DNA from: Aquitalea magnusonii
Lineage (GTDB): Bacteria; Pseudomonadota; Gammaproteobacteria; Burkholderiales; Chromobacteriaceae
Length of the DNA: 64,000 nucleotides
Direction of reading: 5' to 3'
Assembly (NCBI RefSeq): GCF_003202035.1
Contig: NZ_QJKC01000011.1
Coordinates: forward strand, 97,352-161,351
In this document: positions 28,876-37,825 of the stretch, one piece after another
Position numbering within the stretch: position 1 is the stretch's first letter
Layout of the letters: every line of letters begins with the position of its first letter
Notes under the pieces: model-generated
The model's input: the letters and a program-made list of their open reading frames with translations, nothing else
What the model was told of the DNA's origin: nothing
Databases searched by the model: none
Translations under genes and position numbers: made by a program

Positions 28876-31170
28876 TTATTGTTGCAGCAGGCGCTGTCTG
28901 GCTACCCAGGCCTGACCCAGGCTGAGGCCGCCATCATTGGGGGGCAGCTGGCGGGCGGTGTGGACTTGCAGCCCGGCATCGCGCAGCAGTGGCAGCAGGC
29001 TGTCCAGCAAGCGGCGATTGGCAAAACAGCCGCCGGCCAGTACCAGCTGGCGGATGCCGGTGGTGCTGGCGGCGCGCCCGGCCCAGTCGGCCAGCGCCGC
29101 TGCCAGTGTGGCGTGCCACAGGCTGGCGATGGCCTGCGGGTCGGATAGTTGCAGCAGCTGGCGTGCCAGCGGGGCGAGATCCAGCAGATTGGCCGGCGAT
29201 ACCTGCCAGCCGCCGGCCAGCGGCGCGCAGGGTGCCGCCAGCGCTTCCAGTTTTTGCGCCGCCTCGCTCTCGAAGCTTTGCCGCGGGCACAGCGCAGTGA
29301 GGCCGGCAATGGCATCGAACCAGCGGCCCATACTGGTGGTGTCCGGGCAGTTGAGCCCGGTTTCCAGCTGGCGCAGCAGCAAGGGCAGGCCGGGCTGTGC
29401 CGCCAGATGCGGCGGCAGTGGCAAGTCCGGGCAATAGCGTTGCCATAGCCCCACCGCCATGCGCCATGGCTCGCGCGCCGCCTTGTCGCCACCGGGCAGC
29501 GGCAGCGGGCTGACATGGCCCATGCGTTCGCAGCTGGCGCCTTCCAGCATCATCAGTTCGCCGCCCCAGGCGCCGCCGTTCTTGCCCAGACCGTAGCCAT
29601 CCAGTGCCAGCCCCAGCAGCGGGCCGCATAGACCGTGTTCGGCCATCACTGCCGCCAGGTGGGCATGATGGTGTTGGACCGGCAGCAGGGGAATGCCCAG
29701 TCGCTGCGACCATTGCTGCGCCAGCTGGCTGGAGAAGCTGTCCGGCTGCAGGTCGCAGGCGATGGCTTGCGGAACGACGCCGGTGAGGTCGAGCAGATGC
29801 TGGGCGGTCTGTTCCAGCGCCTCACAGCTGAGCGGGTGGTCCAGGTCGCCCACATGCTGCGACACAAAAGCCTGTGTGCCGCGCAATACGCTGACCGTGT
29901 TCTTGAGATAGGCACCCAGCGCCAGCACATCCGGGCCGTCTGCGGCGAGCGGCAGCGGATCGGGCACAAAGCCGCGGGCGCGGCGATAGAACAAGGGCTG
30001 GCCGGCCTGTAGCGCCAGCACGCTGTCGTCGCAGCGGGTGACGATGCTGCGGTTGTGCAGCAGGAAGACATCGGCCACCTGGTTCAGCCGCTCGCGTGCT
30101 TCCTGGTTGCTGGTGACAATGGGTTCGCCGGACAGGTTGGCGCTGGTCATCACCCAGATGCGCTCGCAGGGCTGGCGCCGCCAGTCGTGGCCCTCCGGGC
30201 GGCCCAGCGCCTGGTAGAACAGCAGCCATTGCAGCGGGGTATAGGGCAGCATGACGCCGATGCAGCCAATGCCGGGCGCGATGTCCGGCAGCAGCTGGTC
30301 GGCGCCGGCTTTTTTCTGCAGCAGCACGATGGGCCGTTCCGGGCGCAGCAGCCAGGCGGCTTCGGCCGGGCTGACTTCACAGAAGGCACGCACCGAGTCG
30401 ATATTCAGCGCCATCACCGCCAGCGGCTTGCCGGGGCGGTGCTTGAGCTGGCGCAGCCGGGCCACGGCTTCAGCACTGGTGGCATCGCATACCAGATGAA
30501 AGCCGCCCAGACCCTTCATGGCAATGCTGCGGCCCATTTGCAGGATCTGCCAGGCGCCATGCACCGGGTCGCCTTTCAGCGGCTCGCCGAAGCGGTCGGT
30601 CAGTTGCAGCTGCGGGCCGCAGTTGGGACAGGCGGTGGGTTCGGCATGAAAGCGGCGGCTGTGCGGGCTCTGGTATTCGCTGCGGCACTCCGGGCACAGC
30701 AAAAAGGGCAGCATGCTGGTGTTGGCGCGGTCGTAGGGCAGGCGATGGGTAACGGTGTAGCGCGGGCCGCAGTCGGTGCAGTTGATGAAGGGGTAGCGAT
30801 AGCGGCGGTCGCCGCGAGTGAACAATTCGTTCAGACAGGCCGGACAGGTGGCGCTGTCGGCCGGCAGCCGGGCATGGGTGATGCCGCCGCTGCTGTCGCG
30901 GATTTCAAACGGTCCGGCCTCGGGCAGCGGGTCGAGCAGGCTTTGCTGCAGGCTGTCTATCTGCGCCAGCGGCGGCAGATCATGCTGCAACTGGTGGCGA
31001 AAGGCGGCCAGCTGGCTGCTGCTGCCCTGCAGCTCGATGGTGACGCCTTCGCCGGTATTGTGCACAAAACCGGACAGACCCTGGGCCTGGGCGGTACGCC
31101 AGACAAAGGGGCGGAAACCCACCCCCTGGACCCGGCCGCGCACGGTCAGGCGCAGTCTTTGTGTGGGCAT
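28876..31170 (-). CDS. hypF: Carbamoyltransferase HypF
   Basis: 764 aa, full length. Makes and transfers the carbamoyl group that becomes the cyanide ligand. Domains in order: acylphosphatase (VRGRVQGVGFRPFVWRTA, about 1-90), two zinc-finger segments (CPACLNELF, CTDCGPRYT, CPECRSEYQ, CPNCGPQL, about 100-190), YrdC-like domain (KRPGKPLAVMA-type segment, about 200-390), and Kae1-like domain (QHHHAHLAAVMAEHG, GLALDGYGLGKNGGAWGGE, about 400-764). The order hypB-F-C-D-E follows the classic maturation operon. Confidence 0.96.
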   Translation of the reverse strand: MPTQRLRLTVRGRVQGVGFRPFVWRTAQAQGLSGFVHNTGEGVTIELQGSSSQLAAFRHQLQHDLPPLAQIDSLQQSLLDPLPEAGPFEIRDSSGGITHARLPADSATCPACLNELFTRGDRRYRYPFINCTDCGPRYTVTHRLPYDRANTSMLPFLLCPECRSEYQSPHSRRFHAEPTACPNCGPQLQLTDRFGEPLKGDPVHGAWQILQMGRSIAMKGLGGFHLVCDATSAEAVARLRQLKHRPGKPLAVMALNIDSVRAFCEVSPAEAAWLLRPERPIVLLQKKAGADQLLPDIAPGIGCIGVMLPYTPLQWLLFYQALGRPEGHDWRRQPCERIWVMTSANLSGEPIVTSNQEARERLNQVADVFLLHNRSIVTRCDDSVLALQAGQPLFYRRARGFVPDPLPLAADGPDVLALGAYLKNTVSVLRGTQAFVSQHVGDLDHPLSCEALEQTAQHLLDLTGVVPQAIACDLQPDSFSSQLAQQWSQRLGIPLLPVQHHHAHLAAVMAEHGLCGPLLGLALDGYGLGKNGGAWGGELMMLEGASCERMGHVSPLPLPGGDKAAREPWRMAVGLWQRYCPDLPLPPHLAAQPGLPLLLRQLETGLNCPDTTSMGRWFDAIAGLTALCPRQSFESEAAQKLEALAAPCAPLAGGWQVSPANLLDLAPLARQLLQLSDPQAIASLWHATLAAALADWAGRAASTTGIRQLVLAGGCFANRRLLDSLLPLLRDAGLQVHTARQLPPNDGGLSLGQAWVARQRLLQQ

Positions 31171-31173
31171 GAT

Positions 31174-32178
31174 TCAGCTTCGCTCCTGCAAGCGCTGTTC
31201 CAGCGCGGCAATCTGCTGGCGCAGGCGGGCCACTTCGCGCTGTTTTACCAGCTGGGCATCGTTCATTTCCAGCAGCAGCCAGTCTATCCACAGGTCCATG
31301 CCGTCGCCGCTCTTGCTGGACAGCTGCAAGACCTTGATTTTCGGGTTGATGCGGCGGGCATTGGCGATACACACGTCGACGTCGAAATCCAGATGACGCA
31401 GCAGGTCGATCTTGGTCAGCAGCATCACGTCGGCAGCGGCAAACATATCGGGGTATTTGAGCGGCTTGTCCTCACCCTCGGTGACGGACAGGATGGCCAC
31501 CTTGTGCGCCTCGCCCAGATCGAAAGCCGCCGGGCACACCAGATTGCCGACGTTTTCGATCAGCAACAGGCTGTCGTCGGCCGGGTTCAGTTGTTCCAGC
31601 GCCTGGCCCACCATGTGGGCGTCCAGATGACAGCCCTTGCCGGTGTTGATCTGGATGGCCGGTGCGCCGGCCGCGCGGATGCGTTCGGCATCGTTGCTGG
31701 TTTGCTGGTCGCCTTCCACCACATACACCAGGGTGTCGCGGCCCAGCTGGCGGATGGTTTCGGCCAGCAGGCTGGTTTTGCCGGAACCGGGGCTGGACAC
31801 CAGATTCAGCGCAAAAATGCCACGGTCGCGCAGCCACTGGCGGTTTTGCGCGGCATAGCCATCATTCTTGGACAGGATGTCCTGCTCGATCTTCACCATG
31901 CGCGCCTGGCTCAGCCCCGGTGCATGGGCATGGGCCGCACCCTGGCCGTAATGCAGCGCCGCGCCGCCCGCCTGCTGGCTGAGGGTGGGCTGATGTTCTG
32001 CCGCTTGCTCTGCCGGGATTGCCGGTGCCGGGTGGGCGTGGACATGATGATGCCGGTCGTGGTCGTGGTCGTGGTCATGAGCATGCGCATGGTGCGGTCG
32101 ATAGGGAAACTTCACGCCGCCGGGAGCCCGGCCTTCAATCTTCACATTGCCTTTGCTGCAGCCGCAAACGGTACACAT
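31174..32178 (-). CDS. hypB: Nickel-inserting GTPase HypB with His-rich tail
   Basis: 334 aa. GTPase that, with HypA, delivers nickel to the large subunit. The N-terminus begins CTVCGCSKG, a high-affinity nickel site. Residues 29-49 form a His/Asp-rich stretch that may store nickel. The G domain has [13 protein letters not shown] (Walker A), [14 protein letters not shown] and TKIDLL. It ends 3 bases before hypF. A ribosome-binding site (AGGAGAG) precedes the ATG. Confidence 0.96.
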   Translation of the reverse strand: MCTVCGCSKGNVKIEGRAPGGVKFPYRPHHAHAHDHDHDHDRHHHVHAHPAPAIPAEQAAEHQPTLSQQAGGAALHYGQGAAHAHAPGLSQARMVKIEQDILSKNDGYAAQNRQWLRDRGIFALNLVSSPGSGKTSLLAETIRQLGRDTLVYVVEGDQQTSNDAERIRAAGAPAIQINTGKGCHLDAHMVGQALEQLNPADDSLLLIENVGNLVCPAAFDLGEAHKVAILSVTEGEDKPLKYPDMFAAADVMLLTKIDLLRHLDFDVDVCIANARRINPKIKVLQLSSKSGDGMDLWIDWLLLEMNDAQLVKQREVARLRQQIAALEQRLQERS

Positions 32179-32250
32179 TGCTGCCTCTCCTTGTTTTTTA
32201 TGCTGATGGCCGCGGCGAGTGGCCGCTGGCCGGTATTCATGGTGCGGGGC

Positions 32251-32592
32251 TTATTCCACTTCCAGTTCGCTGACACGCATCTCGTCGCCAGCGGTCACCT
32301 GTACCTGATGCTTGCCGCACAAGGGGCAGGCATCAAAGCGGGCGTGAATGGCCACGCTCTGGCTGCAGGCCAGGCACCAGCCCGTGCCGGGCTGGCGCAC
32401 AAAGTGAAAGCGCGCGCCATCGGCCAGCGTGTCGCGGCTGACCACGTCCAGGCAGAAGGCCAGCGCCTCGGCTTCCACCCCGGCCAGCTCGCCTATGCTC
32501 AGCCACACTTGCCTGACCCGGCTGAAGTCCTGCGCCTTGGCCTGGTCTTCCAGTAACTGGACGATGCCTTCCGCCAGTGACATTTCATGCAT
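32251..32592 (-). CDS. hypA: Hydrogenase nickel chaperone HypA
   Basis: 113 aa. Binds nickel through the N-terminal MHE motif and zinc through two CxxC pairs (WCLACSQS and CPLCGKH), both present. The start is set at the Met followed directly by His-Glu; the open frame runs 9 bases further upstream. Its start overlaps the end of hupK. It is followed by hypB after 72 bases. Confidence 0.95.
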   Translation of the reverse strand: MHEMSLAEGIVQLLEDQAKAQDFSRVRQVWLSIGELAGVEAEALAFCLDVVSRDTLADGARFHFVRQPGTGWCLACSQSVAIHARFDACPLCGKHQVQVTAGDEMRVSELEVE

Positions 32593-33595
32593 ATTCCACA
32601 TCCTTGCTTACGCTGTACGGCACACAGGGGTCGATCAGACTGATCTGCCGCTGCCATTCTGCGGCAGGGGCGTCTGCCAGAAAACCCAGACTTACCCGCA
32701 GTACCCCTTCCGGGTGCGCATGCCACAGTGTGGGCGGCAGCACCCGGTAACGGCTGATGCAGCCACTGGCATCCAGCGCCGCCAGATGCACCAGCGGCCC
32801 GCGCGCGGTTTCCACCAGTGCCAGCGCGCCATCCGGCAGGCTGGCCACGCTGCTTTGCAATAGTGCACCATTCAGCCAGCGCGCCAGTTGCAGCAGCCGC
32901 GCCAGCAGCCGCGCCCGCGCCAGCAGGCCGGCGGCCAGCAAACCGGGCAGATGCTCCGCTTCGCGTGCCAGTGCGCTGGCTTCGCAGGCTTGTCCCTGCC
33001 ATACCGGCCCGCCAGGGCGCAGCCAGTCGGCCAACTGGCTGGCCAGGGTGGCGGCATCCAGCGCCGGCAGCAGCGCGCAGCCGGGCAGTGGCTGGTCCAG
33101 CTGCTGCAGCCAGCGTGCCGGGGCGGTGGCGCCCTGTTGCATCCACGCCAGCCAGCCATCTTCACCACCTTGCAGCCAGTGGCCGCAGTCTTCACCGTAG
33201 ACCATGGCCTCGGCCAGGCTGCGCAGCGCCGGCAGGTCCTGTGCCGCACGCCATTGCGCCATCCAGTGCGCCGCAGCCGCTGCGCCGTCAAATGCTTGCG
33301 ACCAGTCCAGCAGCAGCTTGCGCAGGGTTTCGCGTACCGCTTCCAGCGTGATGCTGCCACGCTGCTGCGGACTGACGCTGACCGGCTCGCCGGCAGCCTG
33401 CTGCAGCACCAGCCGGGCGGCCAGCGTCTGGGCGCGGGCGCACAGGGCAAACAGCATGGGCGTGGTGTGCACCGCCTGCGCTGCGCTCTGGCCGATGAAC
33501 AGCCGCTCGGCCTCCAGGCGCGGCCAGCTTACGCGAACGGCAGGTGCGCTGTCCTTGTTCTGGCTCAGGACAATGTGAATCTGGTCGGCTTTCAT
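32585..33595 (-). CDS. hupK: HupK/HoxV-type hydrogenase assembly protein
   Basis: 336 aa. HupK is a distant relative of the large subunit that lacks the nickel-binding cysteines and may act as an assembly scaffold for the iron complex. The C-terminal ISLIDPCVPYSVSK resembles the large-subunit DPCxxC motif but has lost the second Cys. GPLVHLAALDASGCISRYRVLPPTLWHAHPEG matches large-subunit-like structure. Starts with an ATGA overlap on hupJ. Confidence 0.82.
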   Translation of the reverse strand: MKADQIHIVLSQNKDSAPAVRVSWPRLEAERLFIGQSAAQAVHTTPMLFALCARAQTLAARLVLQQAAGEPVSVSPQQRGSITLEAVRETLRKLLLDWSQAFDGAAAAAHWMAQWRAAQDLPALRSLAEAMVYGEDCGHWLQGGEDGWLAWMQQGATAPARWLQQLDQPLPGCALLPALDAATLASQLADWLRPGGPVWQGQACEASALAREAEHLPGLLAAGLLARARLLARLLQLARWLNGALLQSSVASLPDGALALVETARGPLVHLAALDASGCISRYRVLPPTLWHAHPEGVLRVSLGFLADAPAAEWQRQISLIDPCVPYSVSKDVEYA

Positions 33596-34071
33596 CGGCC
33601 CAGTCCAAACAGCCGCCGCCGCGACAGATCCGGTGCGGCAGGCTGTGCCGGCGGAAACAGCAGTTTCAGCACTTCCAGTGCGGTGGTGCGGGCGCTGTCC
33701 TGATCGGCAAACTGCAGCACCGGCGAAAACAGCGAGCACAGCCGGTAGTCGCCCAGTGCGTCTTCATGGCCAGCCATGAAGGGCAGGGCATCGCCGGGCA
33801 GGGCGATCACGGTTTCGCCGGTTGGCGGCACCGCGGGCAGGCTGTCAGTGTCGATGGGCAGCAATAGCAGGTTCATGAACCAGGGCGTCAGCAGCACGCC
33901 GGCCCACAGCCGGCCTTGCGGGCCACCCCATTGCTGGAAGCCGATGGCCTCCACCTGCAGCGCCGGGTTGAGGATGGGAATGCCCTGCATGCGGCTGGCG
34001 GCGATGTCACGGAACAGTGCCTCCAGCTGCGGGGCGGGCGTGGTGGCAAAGAGCTGCGGGTACTGGCTCAT
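33592..34071 (-). CDS. hupJ: HupJ, HybE-family [NiFe]-hydrogenase assembly chaperone
   Basis: 159 aa. HybE-family chaperones act in assembly or Tat proofreading of the hydrogenase. Recognisable by ILNPALQVEAIGFQQW, GVLLTPWFMNLLLLP and LPFMAGHEDALGDYRLCSLFSP. The start at 34071 shares ATGA with the rubredoxin stop; the longer frame upstream belongs to a shadow. Position between hupI and hupK is the same as in Rhizobium hup operons. Confidence 0.85.
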   Translation of the reverse strand: MSQYPQLFATTPAPQLEALFRDIAASRMQGIPILNPALQVEAIGFQQWGGPQGRLWAGVLLTPWFMNLLLLPIDTDSLPAVPPTGETVIALPGDALPFMAGHEDALGDYRLCSLFSPVLQFADQDSARTTALEVLKLLFPPAQPAAPDLSRRRLFGLGR

Positions 34072-34292
34072 GTTGGCTCGGCCAGTACCATGAACTGATC
34101 GCGCGCGCCGTCGCACTCCGGGCAGCGCCAGTGTTCCGGCAGCGCGGAAAACGGCGTGCCGGGCGGAATCTGCCACACATCGTCGCCCAGGGCCGGGTCG
34201 TATACCCACCAGCAGATCTTGCACTCCATGCGCGCATCGTCCGCCAGACTGGCATCACGGCCCAGATAGGAGCCTTCAAAGCGCCCGTCCAT
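34068..34292 (-). CDS. hupI: Rubredoxin HupI
   Basis: 74 aa. One-iron electron carrier encoded inside hydrogenase operons; thought to help assembly of the small subunit under oxygen. The four iron ligands are in MECKICWWVYDP and RCPECDGARDQF. The start at 34292 shares TGATG with the hupH stop. The N-terminal extension of about 20 residues (MDGRFEGSYLGRDASLADDA) is common in HupI/HoxR rubredoxins. Confidence 0.92.
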   Translation of the reverse strand: MDGRFEGSYLGRDASLADDARMECKICWWVYDPALGDDVWQIPPGTPFSALPEHWRCPECDGARDQFMVLAEPT

Positions 34293-35155
34293 CAGTATTC
34301 CCCCTGCAACCACTGCCAGGCTTCCTGCAGGCGGTCCAGCGAGTCGGCCAGATCGTCGGTGGAGGCCAGCGCCACTTCCGGAATGCGGGTGATTTCCAGG
34401 GTATCCAGCAAGATGGCATTCATGCCGTTGAAGTACTGCACGCGCCAGACATTGGCCAGCGAGGTGGCCATGACGCGGCATTTGCCATAACCGCGCGAGA
34501 ACACGCCGCTATTGCCCGGCCCCAGGATGGCATCCAGGCAGTCCATGTCGGCCGGGCTCATCGGCAGCAAGGAAAAGTTGATGATATGGGCCTCGCTGCC
34601 GGGGTTTTGCATGGCGGCGGCAATTTCGGTCAGTACCGGGCCGGCGTTCATCAATTGCGCGGGCAGGGAGGGAATGTCCAGCTCGGCCTTGCCAAAGGCA
34701 CGGGCGGCCTGCCAGACGGCAGCGGGAATCGGGCAGGCTTCGATGCGGTCGGCCAGCAGCTGGCCTTCGGCGCTGCTTTCCAGCACGCGCCAGATGCCGG
34801 CGAAGACCGACTCCTGCATGTCCAGTTCGCGGCCGTCCAGCAGCTTCACCCGACAGGACACCTCGCCTTCGCCCAGCAGCTGGTTGATCAGCTGGCGGTT
34901 GGCGCTGTCAAGCTGGCTGATGTCCTGCACCGGGTAAACCTCGGCATCACCCCGATAGCCCTGCAGCTGGGTAATCAGCTCGGCAATCACCTGTTTGGCA
35001 GCATGCAGATGTTCCACTTCTTCCGAAGTGGGCAGGGTGGGCTGGTCGAAGCTGTCGATTTCACGCGGCAGCGGCATATAGGCCAGGTCCGGGTCTTCCG
35101 GCTGCGAACCGGGGCCCAGGCCGACCACGGCGACGGGGAAGGGTTTGATGTTCAT
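34292..35155 (-). CDS. hupH: HupH/HyaF hydrogenase assembly protein
   Basis: 287 aa. HupH works in small-subunit assembly. Markers are VVGLGPGSQPEDPDLAYMPLP at the N-terminus, GEGEVSCRVKLLDGRELDMQESVFAGIWRV (N-domain) and ILGPGNSGVFSRGYGKCRVMATSLANVWRVQYFN (C-domain), here named only by position (about residues 90-120 and 210-245). The ATG at 35155 shares ATGA with the hupG stop. Confidence 0.9.
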   Translation of the reverse strand: MNIKPFPVAVVGLGPGSQPEDPDLAYMPLPREIDSFDQPTLPTSEEVEHLHAAKQVIAELITQLQGYRGDAEVYPVQDISQLDSANRQLINQLLGEGEVSCRVKLLDGRELDMQESVFAGIWRVLESSAEGQLLADRIEACPIPAAVWQAARAFGKAELDIPSLPAQLMNAGPVLTEIAAAMQNPGSEAHIINFSLLPMSPADMDCLDAILGPGNSGVFSRGYGKCRVMATSLANVWRVQYFNGMNAILLDTLEITRIPEVALASTDDLADSLDRLQEAWQWLQGEY

Positions 35156-35592
35156 GCGCAACCTTTCTCGCTGCTGGCACTGGTCACTGCAATGCCGACC
35201 GACGGTGGGCGACGGGTGGGGGCGGTCAGCTTGTCGGCAAAGCTGTGCACGATGTCCGGCCAGTCTTGCAGGCCGGCGATGATGCCCACGTATTCGCCCT
35301 GGCGCAGAAACAGCAGGGCGGGGAATTTCAGGATGCCAAAGCGTTTGGCGATGGCCTGGCTGGCCGGCAGGTCGGCATAGGCCACGTGGAAGGTGTCGGC
35401 GGGGAATTCACGCAGCACTTCCGGCACGATCACCACATTGTCCAGTACCTCGGGATATTTCACCGGGTCGGCATTCAGCATCACGATCAGGTTTGGCGTG
35501 GCGCTGGCCAGGCTGTCCAGCCTGGCGGCATCGACGGCCTGGTAGCCGGTGTCCGCCAGCCTTTGCAGCAGATTGTCTTGCGGGTTGCTCAT
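35152..35592 (-). CDS. hupG: HupG/HyaE thioredoxin-like small-subunit chaperone
   Basis: 146 aa. Thioredoxin-fold chaperone thought to bind the Tat signal of the small subunit. Like other HyaE proteins it has the fold (HVAYADLPASQAIAKRFGILKFPALLFLRQGEYVGII, about residues 68-104) but no CxxC redox motif. The start at 35592 shares TGATG with the hupF stop. Confidence 0.9.
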   Translation of the reverse strand: MSNPQDNLLQRLADTGYQAVDAARLDSLASATPNLIVMLNADPVKYPEVLDNVVIVPEVLREFPADTFHVAYADLPASQAIAKRFGILKFPALLFLRQGEYVGIIAGLQDWPDIVHSFADKLTAPTRRPPSVGIAVTSASSEKGCA

Positions 35593-35915
35593 CAGGAGGG
35601 TTTCCTTTGTGCGTCGAATTGCGCTTGCAGATGCGGCGGCAGTTGCGGCTCGCGCTGATTGAGATCGGCCAGATGGATGGCCGGGTCGAAACGGCCATTC
35701 ATGGCGGCATCCAGCGCCGCCAGCGCATCCAGAATGTCGGCGGCCTGTTGCGGGCTGAGCACTTCGCGCGCGGCGCCGGTAAACACCAGCAGCCAGTCGC
35801 CGGGCTGTACCTCGCCCACCAGCGACAGATCCACCGTTTGCCATTGCCCGGCGTGCTGACAGTCGGCTACCAGTCCATGGCAGCGCTCCACTTGCATGGG
35901 GATGCCCAGGCACAT
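35592..35915 (-). CDS. hupF: HupF, HypC-family chaperone specific to the uptake hydrogenase
   Basis: 107 aa. Paralogue of HypC with the same MCLGIPMQV N-terminus and essential Cys2, plus a longer C-terminal helical tail. HupF binds the HupL precursor and in rhizobia protects it in the presence of oxygen. The gene shares TGATG with the hupD stop. Confidence 0.93.
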   Translation of the reverse strand: MCLGIPMQVERCHGLVADCQHAGQWQTVDLSLVGEVQPGDWLLVFTGAAREVLSPQQAADILDALAALDAAMNGRFDPAIHLADLNQREPQLPPHLQAQFDAQRKPS

Positions 35916-36523
35916 CAGCCTTCTCCTTGCAGTACGCGGTCGTCGCCAATGCGGCAGGCGGCTTCAGCTGACGGGCGCTCGTTTTCATAGCGCTGCATGT
36001 CCAGGCTGGCATGGTTCAGCCGCTCGCCATCCAGCCGCGGCGCCAGCGGCACCCCCCATTCCTGCAATTGCGCCACCGCCAGCGCAATGGCCGGCTCCAG
36101 CCGGGCACGTACCGGCTCGGTCAGGCTGCCGCCATAGTCTTCCAGCTGCACTGGCTGCACGCCGATCAGCACGATGCTGGCCGGCAGATTGCCCTTGAGA
36201 TCGGCCAGCGCCAGCACCTCGGAAAAACCGGTCTGGTGCAGGCTCATTTTCTTGGCGGTAAGGTAGGCCGGCACCGCGTCGTCGCGATACACCTTGAGCG
36301 TGCCCGGTTCCAGCCCGAAATCGATGGCGTCGAACAGGATCAGCCGGTCGGCGGCTTCGACATAGGGCAGCAGCAGCAGCCCCTGGGTGCCGCCGTCCAC
36401 GACCTCGACCTTGGCCGGCAACTGATAGCGGGCATACAGCTGCTCGGCTGCACGGACGCCAAAGCCTTCGTCGGCCCAGAGCAGATTGCCCAGCCCCATG
36501 ATGATGATGTTGTCGGTATGCAT
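35915..36523 (-). CDS. hupD: Hydrogenase maturation endopeptidase HupD
   Basis: 202 aa. After nickel insertion it removes the C-terminal peptide of HupL. Nickel ligands are visible as Glu in GNLLWADEGFGVRA, Asp in ILFDAIDFG and His in SLHQTGFSE. First gene of the 17-gene train; a sigma-54-type promoter ends about 22 bases upstream. Its target HupL is encoded 8 kb away, across the inserted block. Confidence 0.94.
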   Translation of the reverse strand: MHTDNIIIMGLGNLLWADEGFGVRAAEQLYARYQLPAKVEVVDGGTQGLLLLPYVEAADRLILFDAIDFGLEPGTLKVYRDDAVPAYLTAKKMSLHQTGFSEVLALADLKGNLPASIVLIGVQPVQLEDYGGSLTEPVRARLEPAIALAVAQLQEWGVPLAPRLDGERLNHASLDMQRYENERPSAEAACRIGDDRVLQGEG

Positions 36524-36555
36524 GCTGTGATGGCCTGTAACGGAGTGGGTTACAG

Positions 36556-36571
36556 ATCAAGTTTCGTGCCA
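36556..36571 (-). promoter_or_regulatory. Sigma-54 promoter upstream of hupD
   Basis: Minus strand TGGCACGAAACTTGAT compared with the consensus TGGCACRNNNNTTGCW: the only mismatch in fixed positions is A for C in the -12 element. The predicted start point near 36545 leaves about 22 bases of leader before hupD. Confidence 0.65.
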
Positions 36572-36642
36572 GTGCCGGACTTGCCGGGAATATGTGCCGG
36601 ATCAGGGGTTTGCCGCTTATTCCATATGCAATGCAAGGACAT

Positions 36643-36661
36643 TTTCCTGGCAAATGGAAAG
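36643..36661. promoter_or_regulatory. Candidate upstream activator site for hupD
   Basis: The plus strand reads TTTCCTGGCAAATGGAAAG, similar to the segment TTTGCCGGCAAAGTGGAAAA upstream of hupS. The distance from the predicted hupD start point is about 100-115 bases, a usual distance for an NtrC-type activator such as HupR. Confidence 0.35.
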
Positions 36662-36677
36662 TAAAAGTGCAAACCAA

Positions 36678-36890
36678 CTAACCAGTGGTGGTCAGGCAGG
36701 TGTGATGGATGGGTGTATTCCCGGAAATGGGCATGGCTGATGCGGGAATGGCGGTCGGCTGATGGTGAAAACCGCGCTGGGCATGCAACTGGTCAATGAA
36801 GTCTGCGGCCGTCCTGGACGCAGAGCCAAGCACCTTGCCATTGGGGCTGGCGGCGCAGTGGGTGACGATCAGATTGATGGTACGGGACAC
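36678..36890 (-). pseudogene. N-terminal fragment of a phage N-acetylmuramoyl-L-alanine amidase (lysin)
   Basis: 70 codons. Residues 1-about 43 (MSRTINLIVTHCAASPNGKV, then SRTAADFIDQLHAQRGFHH) match the start of phage T7-lysozyme-type amidases, including the His of IVTHCAASP that binds zinc. The rest of the enzyme (normally about 150 aa) is missing and the frame runs into unrelated residues. It is therefore a truncated prophage remnant. It sits beside the hupD promoter. Confidence 0.6.
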
Positions 36891-37222
36891 GGTATTTCCT
36901 CATGCAGGACATGAGGCAAATCGTAGGGAAAGTCAGGGGGTGGGCAGATTGGGAAGGGGGGCGGTACAGCCAGGTGGCGATGAGTGATATCTGAGATGGG
37001 TAGCCCGCTAAGCCATTGCATTTCCATGCAATATGGGTATCGCCATGGCAAGGCATGTCAGACTGCTAGTAATCGGAAAGAGTCAGCTTTCGATCAGAAG
37101 CGGCCATTGCCTTGATACGAAGCCAAGGTCTCAAATTCGGCCAAAGCGGTCAGTCGCAGCCCAAAGTCAAGACGTCTTCTTTGGGCATGATTACAGCCGT
37201 GCTCAGAGCACCCTGACACAGG
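36891..37222. other. Intergenic region with inverted repeats, no gene
   Basis: 332 bases. Two inverted repeats are visible: CCTCATG-CAGGA-CATGAGG (36899-36917) and CCATTGCAT-TTCC-ATGCAATATGG (about 37012-37035). No coding frame with a recognisable product. This is the junction side of the inserted block. Confidence 0.5.
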
Positions 37223-37705
37223 TCAGATATCCAAAGGTAGCCGTGAATTGAATTTTATTTCTTTCAGTGCCAGGTTCGAATGGATAGAACTGATGCCGGG
37301 GATGACCCGCAGCGCTTCGATAAAATTGCTGTAATCGTCCAGGTCATGGGCCAGTACTACCAGCAGGTAGTCTGCTTCGCCGGTGATTTTGTGGCAGGAC
37401 AGCACCTGCGCATGGTCCTGGATCAGTGTTTCGAACCGGTTAGGCTGTTTGTCACCAACATTGCCAAAGCTCAGACTGACAAAAGCCATGACGTCCAGCC
37501 CCAGCTTGCGCCGGTCCAGATTCGCCTGATAACCCAGGATATAGCCTTCTTCTTCCAATCGCTTCAATCGTCGCCAGCAGGGCGTTACGCTCAGTGACAG
37601 CTGCTCAGCCAGCTTTGGCGTGGACATGGCACCATCGCTCTGCAGATGCTTCAGGATCGACAGGTCCACAGCATCCAATGCTACTGTTGGTATGTTCTTC
37701 TTCAT
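37223..37705 (-). CDS. Lrp/AsnC-family transcriptional regulator
   Basis: 160 aa. N-terminal HTH (LDAVDLSILKHLQSDGAMST, SVTPCWRRLKRLEEEGYI) and a C-terminal RAM/ligand-binding domain (GEADYLLVVLAHDLDDYSNF). These regulators sense amino acids. It is divergent from the aphA-ocd-SBP operon with a 120-base gap, so it very likely controls that operon and itself. The start at 37705 is the best family fit; the frame is open to 37783. Confidence 0.9.
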   Translation of the reverse strand: MKKNIPTVALDAVDLSILKHLQSDGAMSTPKLAEQLSLSVTPCWRRLKRLEEEGYILGYQANLDRRKLGLDVMAFVSLSFGNVGDKQPNRFETLIQDHAQVLSCHKITGEADYLLVVLAHDLDDYSNFIEALRVIPGISSIHSNLALKEIKFNSRLPLDI

Positions 37706-37825
37706 TTTTGGGATGGAATTGGTTTTTCTTTTCTTATATTGCCAAATAAACAGCAAGAAAAGCAAAATAATTACTTTCGTCAATCTGCATAATTTGCATC
37801 AGGACAACAGCCAAGTGATGTCAAG

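Noticed and set aside
30055..32556. 833-codon open frame antisense to hypF-hypB
   Set aside because: It runs opposite to three solid genes and shows no recognisable domain; the repeated Gln/His/Ala pattern is the mirror of hypF/hypB codons.
37012..37035. Inverted repeat that might be a riboswitch or operator
   Set aside because: It is too short and has no aptamer-like conserved core; it is reported only as part of the gene-free stretch.
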